Assembly (NCBI GenBank): GCA_029239935.1
Contig: JARBTY010000181.1
Span: 1-6,425, forward strand
Direction of reading: 5' to 3'
DNA length: 6,425 nucleotides
Source: Clostridia bacterium
GTDB taxonomy: Bacteria; Bacillota_A; Clostridia; Lachnospirales; Cellulosilyticaceae
The position numbers were made by a program, and so were the translations under genes. Under the pieces are notes generated by a model, which was not told the origin of the DNA, did not search any database, and saw only the letters and a list, made by a program, of their open reading frames with translations. Every line of letters starts with the position of its first letter. Position 1 is the first letter of the stretch. Below, piece by piece: positions 1 through 5,858 of the stretch.

Positions 1-966
1 GGGATTATGTTAGATGAAAGTCAGTTATTAGTATTTTATACAATAGAAGCACCGGCAGGAAAGGCTGATGAAATGATGCCAATGTTTAGTTTAAAAGGAC
101 TACTTGGGCAATATGCACCTGAGAGCGGTCAAGGGATTAGAAATGATACCAATACGGTACTGAAAGGTGTACAAAGCTTTGAAGCTCCGCACATTTTTGA
201 AAAAAACCTAGAACTAAGTTATAGAATACATGAAGATAGTAAGATGGAAGAGGGCAAAATCACTTTTAAAATAGATAGAGAAGAGGCTATGGAAAACATC
301 TTAAAAATGAGCATTAATCAAACCATGAAAGTTGGGAAGAATAAAATACGTTTCAAGTCTCTTTTAGCATCCCCTACAAAGACAGTCTTAAAGGGGAGTA
401 TCCAAAACATATGGGAGTTGACTCAAGATCAAATAGCCGGTGAAAGGCTAAGGCCAAAAGAAGTTCAATTAAAACTTATTGCCAATGATAAAGAAGTAGA
501 AAAGCAAGGCGGTGGCATGAGAACAGATATGAATGGTATCACCTTTAATTGCGACTATGATGCATTGCCACAGGACTTAAAAAACCTGCGATTAGAAGAT
601 ATAAGGGTTTTGGCAGATTATGATGTCAATCAAGTAATCACTTTAGATAAACATGCAGCACAAACAGTCCAGATTCAGGGACAGGACATCGTTATCAATA
701 AAATATATCAATCGCGTGGTAATACTTTCGTTAATATTACAACCGATGAAGAGACGGTGCTGACAAGCGTATATCTGTTGGCTGATGAAAAAAGAATAGA
801 GTTAAATCAAACCATTGAAGGTAGTTATGAAAAATTAAAAGATGGAAGAATTCTGTATACCCGAACGCTAGAATTTGATGGGTTAGGCGACCACTATAAA
901 CTTGATGTAAGAAGTATAAGTTATTTACAAGCTGTTGATGGGGTGATTGAGTTACCGGTAAAATAG
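1..966 (+). CDS. DUF4179/DUF5643-like protein, probable anti-sigma or envelope protein, 5'-partial
   Basis: The reading frame is open to the left edge: codons for Gly and Ile precede the first ATG at position 7. That ATG has no ribosome binding site and falls in the middle of a domain, so the true start lies upstream and only about 321 C-terminal residues are visible. The visible part is soluble, with no membrane segment, and is rich in beta-strand-like alternation (LLVFYTIEAP near the start; FVNITTDEETVLTSVYLL in the last third). This resembles the extracytoplasmic part of Firmicute proteins that carry a DUF4179 domain followed by a DUF5643 domain. These are often encoded beside an ECF sigma factor and usually have an N-terminal cytoplasmic segment and one membrane helix, which would lie outside the window. 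The family match is from memory of such proteins and is moderate. No enzymatic motif is visible. The gene ends at a strong hairpin terminator four bases after its TAG. Confidence 0.6.
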   Translation, partial: GIMLDESQLLVFYTIEAPAGKADEMMPMFSLKGLLGQYAPESGQGIRNDTNTVLKGVQSFEAPHIFEKNLELSYRIHEDSKMEEGKITFKIDREEAMENILKMSINQTMKVGKNKIRFKSLLASPTKTVLKGSIQNIWELTQDQIAGERLRPKEVQLKLIANDKEVEKQGGGMRTDMNGITFNCDYDALPQDLKNLRLEDIRVLADYDVNQVITLDKHAAQTVQIQGQDIVINKIYQSRGNTFVNITTDEETVLTSVYLLADEKRIELNQTIEGSYEKLKDGRILYTRTLEFDGLGDHYKLDVRSISYLQAVDGVIELPVK

Positions 967-969
967 AGT

Positions 970-1001
970 AAAAAGTCCTTTTAAATTAAAGGACTTTTTT
1001 T
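970..1001. terminator. Bidirectional Rho-independent terminator shared by convergent genes
   Basis: A 12-bp perfect stem pairs 970-981 (AAAAAGTCCTTT) with 988-999 (AAAGGACTTTTT), with a 6-base loop. On the plus strand the stem runs into a seven-T tract. On the minus strand it runs into TTTTT, so it can stop transcription from both sides. The stop codon of the minus-strand acyltransferase (986-988) lies at the loop edge, and its last codons form one arm of the stem. Confidence 0.85.
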
Positions 1002-2143
1002 AATAACGGTATTTTGAATAAGATAAAGTGTGATATTAAAAAGCAGATTGGCAGACTGCTCATAAGCAAGACGAGAAATTTAATAAATGGTGGTAAGGTC
1101 CAATTCCTTAGGATATAGGACAGGTAAATAATAATAGGTGGATGAAAAACATATACAGCAAAGCCGTTATGAGATAAATATTGCAGACCTTTGATAGGCC
1201 TGTTTAATTTTTCTTTAAAAAGGGCGATGAGTCCTATAGACATAGAAACAGCTATAAAGGATTCCCAAAGAGAATAAATGAAGCTTGCCAGGTGCAGTCC
1301 GCCCATGGCACTGTCAAAGGCGTCTATACCCCTAGAGGCAGCTCCAGTTCCTATAAATAATCCAAATAATAGTAAAGGACCACCTATAAGAGCTGCTTTT
1401 AACCAGTTCATTCCCCAGGAAAAATGGATTTGCTTAAACCAATCTTGTTCATAGGCTTTGATACCTATCATAAAAAATAGGATATATTGGGTAAAAAAAC
1501 ACAGCTGCATGTTCAAAATATCTGTGCCTATAGGTTGGAAGATTCTGATTGCAAAAGTGATACTTCCCATAACACCTATAAAAAAACAAATAGATTTAAA
1601 AGAAGGGAGAGCTTTTTTGGAGTTTTTATCGGTGTCTTTAGAAAAATACTTTATAAGGCTGTAAATAATAGAAAAGATAAGAAGTGCAACGGCAAACCAT
1701 AGAGGTCCGGAATCAGATAAAAAATTAAGCATAAGGAATCTTTGTAAATAGTTTTTTAAAAACATTGTACGATCAACTTGATAGTAATCACCTAAAATAA
1801 TATAAACAATTACAGGATGAATAATCAGCATATAAAGCAATGCGGGAATACCTAAGCGAATAGCTCTGTCCTTTATAAATTTTCCAATCCCTCTCCTTTT
1901 ATAGGAAGCGGGTATAAAGAAACCTGAGAGTAAAAACATAAATCCCATAAAATAAGCCTGTGTAAAACTTTGAAAAACACCAAATAAAATAATGGATAGA
2001 ATACCCACAGATCCATCTTCATAATAATACCAGCTGCCAATGCCACTGTATGTGCATGCCAAATGAATCATAATCACAAGAATAATCACAAGTAGTCTGA
2101 GATAATCTATATATAGATACCTTTCTTTTGGAGTAGCCTCCAT
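986..2143 (-). CDS. Acyltransferase 3 family integral membrane protein
   Basis: This is a 385-residue polytopic membrane protein with about ten hydrophobic segments. It belongs to the acyltransferase-3 (OafA/OpgC-like) family, whose members move acyl groups onto sugars, glycans or other envelope molecules. The N-terminus shows the family signature: IDYLR followed by a membrane segment with IMIHL. Arg16 and His27 are spaced as the R-X10-H motif considered catalytic in OafA-type enzymes. A second basic motif, DRAIRLGIP, follows in the first cytoplasmic loop region. The frame is open back to an ATG at 2170, but the start at 2143 is preferred: AAGGAGGG sits five bases before that ATG, and the ATG at 2170 lies almost at the predicted transcription start with no ribosome binding site. 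The gene is monocistronic, divergent from the MgtC-type gene and convergent with the left-edge gene. The acceptor substrate cannot be read from the sequence. No C-terminal SGNH domain is present. Confidence 0.88.
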   Translation of the reverse strand: MEATPKERYLYIDYLRLLVIILVIMIHLACTYSGIGSWYYYEDGSVGILSIILFGVFQSFTQAYFMGFMFLLSGFFIPASYKRRGIGKFIKDRAIRLGIPALLYMLIIHPVIVYIILGDYYQVDRTMFLKNYLQRFLMLNFLSDSGPLWFAVALLIFSIIYSLIKYFSKDTDKNSKKALPSFKSICFFIGVMGSITFAIRIFQPIGTDILNMQLCFFTQYILFFMIGIKAYEQDWFKQIHFSWGMNWLKAALIGGPLLLFGLFIGTGAASRGIDAFDSAMGGLHLASFIYSLWESFIAVSMSIGLIALFKEKLNRPIKGLQYLSHNGFAVYVFHPPIIIYLSYILRNWTLPPFIKFLVLLMSSLPICFLISHFILFKIPLLKKVL

Positions 2144-2148
2144 AAAAA

Positions 2149-2156
2149 CCCTCCTT
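2149..2156 (-). promoter_or_regulatory. Ribosome binding site fixing the acyltransferase start
   Basis: The minus strand reads AAGGAGGG, five bases before the ATG at 2143. It is a near-perfect Shine-Dalgarno sequence and decides in favour of 2143 over the upstream in-frame ATG at 2170. Confidence 0.9.
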
Positions 2157-2178
2157 ATTTTTGATTTCAATTATTTAA

Positions 2179-2207
2179 ACTATAGCATAATTATAAAGTG
2201 AAGTAAA
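2179..2207 (-). promoter_or_regulatory. Probable sigma-A promoter of the acyltransferase gene
   Basis: On the minus strand a -35 element TTTACT (2202-2207) is followed by a 17-base spacer and a -10 element TATAGT (2179-2184). TGC directly before the -10 gives an extended -10 box. Transcription would begin near 2172, leaving a leader of about 28 bases that contains the ribosome binding site. Spacing and extended -10 are both good; the -35 matches four of six consensus bases. Confidence 0.65.
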
Positions 2208-2226
2208 TTCATTATCTGCTTGAAAA

Positions 2227-2361
2227 GTGCTTAATAAATGCCCTGTGTGCGGAAATAAACTTATGATTAAAGACTATAGAGGATTGGTAGTAGTAGATGT
2301 GAAGACAGCGAAGGAAATCATATAAAGATTGTTATCTGACTTTGGAGACAAAATAAAATAG
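2227..2361 (+). pseudogene. Possible zinc-ribbon ORF remnant
   Basis: From a GTG at 2227 the frame encodes 32 residues beginning VLNKCPVCGNKLMIKDYRG, with TAA at 2323-2325. The same frame then continues for eleven more sensible residues (RLLSDFGDKIK) before TAG at 2359. CPVCGNKL looks like the first knuckle of a zinc ribbon, but no second Cys pair follows. There is no Shine-Dalgarno sequence before the GTG, and an in-frame TGA lies just upstream at 2221. I read it as a decayed or truncated gene fragment, though a chance ORF or a very small protein remains possible. I cannot assign a family. Confidence 0.25.
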
Positions 2362-2388
2362 ACGGATTTTGCATATCTATAATATAAA
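2359..2388 (+). promoter_or_regulatory. Weak candidate promoter for the MgtC-type gene
   Basis: TAGACG (2359-2364) and TATAAA (2383-2388) are separated by 18 bases. An overlapping perfect TATAAT lies at 2378-2383 but has no convincing -35 element at the right distance. The transcript would start some 20 bases before the start codon. I saw no clear M-box-like magnesium riboswitch in the 270-base intergenic region, but I could not fold it computationally. Confidence 0.35.
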
Positions 2389-2416
2389 GCCAGACAAATA
2401 GAGGAGCTAAAAAGTG

Positions 2417-3130
2417 ATGCAGATATATGATATTCCAATCCGTTTAGGATTAGCGATTATACTAGGTTATGTAGTAGGACTTGAAAGAGAGACCCATCAT
2501 AGACCAGCGGGTATCAAAACCCACATTATGGTGTGTATGGGCGCTGCAGTAGTATCGATGATACAGATTTATATGATACAGGATGCGGTTTCAATTGTTG
2601 GGCTGAATCCCAATATGTCAGAGGTTATTAAAACAGATGTAGGCCGTATGGGTGCACAGGTAATCAGCGGCATAGGATTTTTGGGTGCGGGGACAATCCT
2701 GCAAAAAAAAGATGCCGTCAAAGGGCTGACAACTGCAGCGACCTTATGGTTTGTGGCCTGTGTTGGGCTGGCAATAGGTATGGGGTATTATGCTATTTTT
2801 ATTTTTAGCTTTATAGGAGCTATGTTAACACTGGTTGTGCTGCGTATGCTGCAAAAGATAGTTTCCAGACCCAACACGTTAGTGCTTGAAGTACTTTTCT
2901 CAGATAAGAAAAAAGGAATGGACAATATAGAAAGTATTTTTGAAAAACATGATATTTTTATCAGAAGTATCGAGTTTGGGGAAGAAGCAAGTGAAGAGTA
3001 TACCCAAAGTAAAGCGAATTATAGCATCATATATACCATTGCAGTACCTCAAAAGATACAGCTGACAGGTATTTTAAAAGAACTGGCCAGAGAAGATACG
3101 GTCATCAAAGTCAGTGAAATGACAGAATAA
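2417..3130 (+). CDS. MgtC/SapB family membrane protein
   Basis: This 237-residue protein has the standard MgtC/SapB architecture. Hydrophobic membrane segments fill roughly residues 5-150. A soluble C-terminal regulatory domain of the ACT-like kind fills roughly 155-237. Family motifs are all present: GLERE at 21-25, RPAGIKTH at 29-36, the long motif from GRMGAQ to GFLGAGTI at 76-94, and VKGLTTAATLW at 101-111. In Salmonella and mycobacteria MgtC supports growth at low magnesium and in macrophages, and Salmonella MgtC acts on the F1Fo ATP synthase. The role of environmental Firmicute homologues is less defined, and magnesium or membrane-energy homeostasis is the usual inference. An AGGAG at 2402-2406 can serve either GTG at 2414 (7 bases) or ATG at 2417 (10 bases); ATG is chosen, and the choice changes one residue. 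The gene stands alone, divergent from the acyltransferase. Confidence 0.92.
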   Translation: MQIYDIPIRLGLAIILGYVVGLERETHHRPAGIKTHIMVCMGAAVVSMIQIYMIQDAVSIVGLNPNMSEVIKTDVGRMGAQVISGIGFLGAGTILQKKDAVKGLTTAATLWFVACVGLAIGMGYYAIFIFSFIGAMLTLVVLRMLQKIVSRPNTLVLEVLFSDKKKGMDNIESIFEKHDIFIRSIEFGEEASEEYTQSKANYSIIYTIAVPQKIQLTGILKELAREDTVIKVSEMTE

Positions 3131-3167
3131 GGAGGGGGTCTCAAATGAATGAGGCACCCTCCTTATT
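3126..3167. terminator. Long hairpin between convergent genes, probable bidirectional terminator
   Basis: An 11-bp perfect outer stem pairs 3126-3136 (AATAAGGAGGG) with 3157-3167 (CCCTCCTTATT). After one G.A mismatch it continues for six more pairs, including one G.T, to a 6-base loop at 3144-3149. The TAA stop of the MgtC-type gene (3128-3130) lies inside the left arm. The downstream tract is T-rich but interrupted on both strands, so termination efficiency is less certain than for the hairpin at 970-1001. It lies between the MgtC-type gene and the convergent binding-protein gene. Confidence 0.7.
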
Positions 3168-3190
3168 TATGTTTCTCTTAAATTAAATGA

Positions 3191-4108
3191 TTATGATTTA
3201 ACCTGATCCTTAATAGTTTCATAATAGGCTTTAGCAACATCTTCAAATTCTTCTTTGTCAATGTCAACTTTTGCATTGAGATCAACAACGATAACATCTG
3301 TAAAAGTAGCTGAAACCTTGTTTAGAACCTCAGCAGCTATAGGATTTGCTTCCAGCACTTCTCCTCTTATGACTGGTGTCAGATAATAAGGAGGCCAAGC
3401 AAACTTATCATCAATAAGGGTTACAAAATCTTCACCGCGAAGGTTACCTTCTGTTGAATAAACACCGATCATATCAGCATCACCACTCAGTGCGATTTGG
3501 AAAGAAAGGGCGTGGTCTACAATCTCAGAACTTTTGAATTTCACCTCGCCATAAGTTTTCATAGCAGCAGGAAGCGCGTCTTCTCTTTCCATGAACTCAC
3601 CATCACTGGCAAAAGCCAATTCGCTGGCATGCGCCCAGGCCTCTGAAAGTGTTGTAATACCCCCTAATCTGTCAGAAGCAGCTTTGGTAATTGCAATGGC
3701 TTGTACGTCATTGACATTGGAGTGCTCTAACCATTCGATGTTAAATTTTTCTTTGTATTCTTTTTTTACAATGTTGTAAACTTCATCTGGATCAAAGATA
3801 GGATCTTGTCCAAGAATCGTTACAAGTCCAGTACCTGTATATTCAGGATACATATCAATCTCACCGCTCTCAAGAGAAGGGTGAACGACAGAGTTGCCGA
3901 GCTTAAGTTTGCGTTCTACGGTAAAGCCATTATCTTCTAATGCGAGGGCATATACCTCAGCCAATAGGTAAGACTCTGTAAAGGCTTTAGAGCCAACAAC
4001 AATAGTAGGTTTGTCAGATTTAGAGCCCTGGCAGCCTCCAAGCGCTAAGGTGGATAGGAGCATTACGCCTGTAAGGGTAAGGGCTTTGAACTTCACTTTC
4101 ATTTTCAT
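3191..4108 (-). CDS. Quaternary-amine class ABC transporter substrate-binding lipoprotein (OpuBC/OpuCC/ProX-like)
   Basis: This 305-residue protein is an extracellular solute-binding lipoprotein of the glycine betaine/choline/carnitine type (OpuAC fold). A basic N-terminus and hydrophobic stretch end in LALGGC, a lipobox with Cys26 as the lipidated residue. The mature part opens with IVVGSKAFTES (39-46), then carries YPEYTGTG (87-94), YSTEG (217-221) and DDKFAWPPYY (233-242). These are family landmarks, and the Tyr and Trp residues could contribute to an aromatic cage for a cationic ligand. The start at 4108 is preferred: AAAGGA abuts the ATG at 4117 with no spacing but lies eight bases before the ATG at 4108. 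No permease or ATPase gene adjoins it: the downstream neighbour is convergent and the upstream one is the lyase homologue. It may therefore work with a distant transporter. Ligand identity is open. QAT-family binding proteins include HutX of Sinorhizobium, which takes up histidine, so the usual betaine label should be treated with care here. Confidence 0.88.
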   Translation of the reverse strand: MKMKVKFKALTLTGVMLLSTLALGGCQGSKSDKPTIVVGSKAFTESYLLAEVYALALEDNGFTVERKLKLGNSVVHPSLESGEIDMYPEYTGTGLVTILGQDPIFDPDEVYNIVKKEYKEKFNIEWLEHSNVNDVQAIAITKAASDRLGGITTLSEAWAHASELAFASDGEFMEREDALPAAMKTYGEVKFKSSEIVDHALSFQIALSGDADMIGVYSTEGNLRGEDFVTLIDDKFAWPPYYLTPVIRGEVLEANPIAAEVLNKVSATFTDVIVVDLNAKVDIDKEEFEDVAKAYYETIKDQVKS

Positions 4109-4116
4109 ATTTTTCA

Positions 4117-4122
4117 TCCTTT
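4117..4122 (-). promoter_or_regulatory. Ribosome binding site deciding the binding-protein start
   Basis: The minus strand reads AAAGGA at 4122-4117, overlapping the first base of an in-frame ATG at 4117. It stands eight bases before the next in-frame ATG at 4108. The latter spacing is normal, so initiation at 4108 is preferred. Confidence 0.6.
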
Positions 4123-4154
4123 CAATTTTTAATTAAAGAAATATACTAGTAAAT

Positions 4155-4193
4155 CAAAAAGGCCGCACCACAATAAAAGAGGGGCACGACCTT
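4155..4193 (-). terminator. Probable Rho-independent terminator after the lyase homologue
   Basis: On the minus strand AAGGTCGTGCC (4193-4183) pairs with GGTGCGGCCTT (4169-4159) over 11 positions, including three G.T pairs. The loop is 13 bases and a five-T run follows (4160-4156). It lies about 60 bases after the lyase stop and about 50 bases before the binding-protein start. It would end the hydroxylase-lyase transcript, or leave partial readthrough into the binding-protein gene. Between it and 4108 I see no strong promoter: TATATT occurs but without a good -35. Confidence 0.65.
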
Positions 4194-4255
4194 GTGCTAT
4201 AAAGTATATTCAGTTTAAATGTATTTTTATTCATTAAGTATAAGATATGAAGCGT

Positions 4256-5797
4256 CTAAAAATCATCTATTGTAAGTCTAAAATTTTGAGAGGATGATTT
4301 AAGCATATTAACTAGGGTATCAGAAGATATAAGAGCATAAGCTTTTTGGATATCAATACTTAGGTTTCTGTCTTCTTCTAAAAAAGGAATGATACTCCGT
4401 AGGTTATTATAAAGGACCTGCGTACCCTGACCAAGCCTTATATTCCCGCGTAAATCAACAGCTTGGGCAGCATGCATTGCTTCGATGCCAATGATATACC
4501 GGAGGTTATCTATAATTTTTTTCACCTTATCAAGGGCCAAAGGCGCATTGGTAGCATGATCTTCTATATTGCCGGCCAATGCGAAATAATCCATGGAAGA
4601 CGGATTGGCAAGCATTCGGATCTCTGCATCAAGGGACATAAAAGTTTTTTGAATCGTTCCGTAGGCAATTACTTCGCCTTCCTTTGGTGTCAAAAACCTG
4701 GAGAGCTTTGTAAAGGCTGGGTCCACCAGCTTGATCATGCGGTTACATGCCGCTTTTGAAAGGTGGCTGAGGGCAATGGCAAGCATCTCTATACCTATCA
4801 CCCAGGAGGTTGTTTCAAAGTTGGCACTGCCACAGAGTCTTTTTTCATCTAGAATCAGACAAGGATTATCATCTGTAGCATTCATCTGCAGATGAAGCTG
4901 AGCTTTGACGTAGTCAAGGGCATCTAGCACTGCACCGTTAATACTGGCGGCATCTCTATAACTTAGGGGATCTTGAAGCGCTCTTGCGCTATGGGGTTCA
5001 AATAAATAACTCCCTTCAAGAAGCTGACGGCAGCTTTCGGCGCAGGTCATTTGTCCCTTGAATTTTCTAAGTTCATTAACCTTTGGATCTAAAGGATCTA
5101 CTACCCCATTTAAAGCTTCAAGTCCAAGGCAATAAACGGCATTTGAAAGCTGGATGATATTTTCAGTTTCTCTTACAAGTAAGGCGCCTAGAGCGGTACT
5201 ATAGGCATTGGAGGAAATGATACTGAGGGCATCTTTAGGACCCAAAATGACGGGGGTAAGACCTGCAGATTTTAATGCGTCGCTTCCGGACATTTTTACA
5301 CCTTTATACATAGCCTCTCCCTCACCAATCATCACGAGACCTATGTGAGAAAGGATTGTTATATCCGACATCCCTACAGAACCACGGCTAGGTACGATAG
5401 GGTGGAGGTCCTTATTGAGAAAAGTTTCGTAACAGGTAAGGATTTCAGGAGACATGCCAGAGGAGCAGCATAAAGCTGTATTTAACCGAATAAGCATCAT
5501 CGCCCGGACTTCAGCCACGCTGCAAAGAGGGCCAATACCCAAGGCATGACTATTTAAAACATTTCGGTTATATCTCTCAAAGGAGTCTTCATTCACTTTT
5601 TGATCCTTGTTCCAGCCAACACCTGTATTGAGACCATAAATACTTTGTCCTTTTTTAGCAATCTTAAAGAGCAGTCGTCTGGAAGCCTTTACACGTGAAA
5701 AAGCTTTTTTATCTATTGCTATGCGGGTATGATGATGGGCAACTTGATAGACTGTTTCAAAGTCTAAAGTGTTACCGTTAAGCAGTATTTTTTTCAT
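4256..5797 (-). CDS. Divergent HAL/PAL-family aromatic amino acid lyase homologue lacking the canonical MIO triad
   Basis: This 513-residue protein matches histidine ammonia-lyase in length and in most motifs. HAL removes ammonia from L-histidine in the cytosol, giving urocanate. By alignment from memory with Pseudomonas putida HAL, conserved residues include Tyr54 (in YGLNTG), His84 (in NSHALGIG), Gln275 and Arg281, DNP at 310-312, Phe327 and Glu412 (in IEDH). Key departures follow. The segment GSVG-Ala-Ser-Gly-Asp that makes the MIO electrophile reads GSVG-Met143-Ser144-Asp145, with one residue missing. The conserved Asn195 (LLNGTQ) is Ser195 in IISSNA. The catalytic Tyr280 position is Leu278 (QDPLSYR). 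Gln413 next to the substrate Glu is Ile411. HAL chemistry is therefore doubtful; a changed activity or a non-catalytic role is possible. The start at 5797 is chosen because GAGGA lies six bases before that ATG. The frame is open to 5869, but that start would overlap the upstream gene. It follows the xanthine-dehydrogenase subunit by 61 bases, probably in one operon. Confidence 0.85.
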   Translation of the reverse strand: MKKILLNGNTLDFETVYQVAHHHTRIAIDKKAFSRVKASRRLLFKIAKKGQSIYGLNTGVGWNKDQKVNEDSFERYNRNVLNSHALGIGPLCSVAEVRAMMLIRLNTALCCSSGMSPEILTCYETFLNKDLHPIVPSRGSVGMSDITILSHIGLVMIGEGEAMYKGVKMSGSDALKSAGLTPVILGPKDALSIISSNAYSTALGALLVRETENIIQLSNAVYCLGLEALNGVVDPLDPKVNELRKFKGQMTCAESCRQLLEGSYLFEPHSARALQDPLSYRDAASINGAVLDALDYVKAQLHLQMNATDDNPCLILDEKRLCGSANFETTSWVIGIEMLAIALSHLSKAACNRMIKLVDPAFTKLSRFLTPKEGEVIAYGTIQKTFMSLDAEIRMLANPSSMDYFALAGNIEDHATNAPLALDKVKKIIDNLRYIIGIEAMHAAQAVDLRGNIRLGQGTQVLYNNLRSIIPFLEEDRNLSIDIQKAYALISSDTLVNMLKSSSQNFRLTIDDF

Positions 5798-5803
5798 GAG
5801 CAT

Positions 5804-5808
5804 TCCTC
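5804..5808 (-). promoter_or_regulatory. Ribosome binding site deciding the lyase start
   Basis: The minus strand reads GAGGA, directly against an in-frame ATG at 5803 and six bases before the ATG at 5797. Only the latter has usable spacing. It also gives a protein of typical HAL length (513 residues, about 509 in P. putida) starting MKKILLNG. Confidence 0.7.
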
Positions 5809-5858
5809 GTCCGTTGATAAAATATGTAGTGTAAGATAAACAATATAAAGGGTTAGTA

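Noticed and set aside
1458..1702. Two overlapping plus-strand ORFs of 68 and 71 residues
   Set aside because: They lie antisense inside the acyltransferase coding sequence, have no ribosome binding site that I can see, and their translations look like shadows.
3145..3186. Small ORF of 13 residues (MNEAPSLFMFLLN) preceded by GGAGGGGG at good spacing
   Set aside because: The Shine-Dalgarno-like run and most of the ORF are parts of the terminator hairpin between two convergent genes; the G-rich run is explained by the stem.
3591..3779. Plus-strand ORF of 62 residues
   Set aside because: Antisense shadow of the substrate-binding protein gene, which has full family motifs.
4463..4759. Plus-strand ORF of 98 residues
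   Set aside because: Antisense to the lyase homologue, low-complexity translation with no recognisable domain.
5363..5371. Sequencing frameshift as the cause of the altered MIO triad
   Set aside because: Flanking motifs on both sides are in the same frame, and the Met-Ser-Asp segment fits a whole-codon difference; no nearby alternative frame restores Ala-Ser-Gly.
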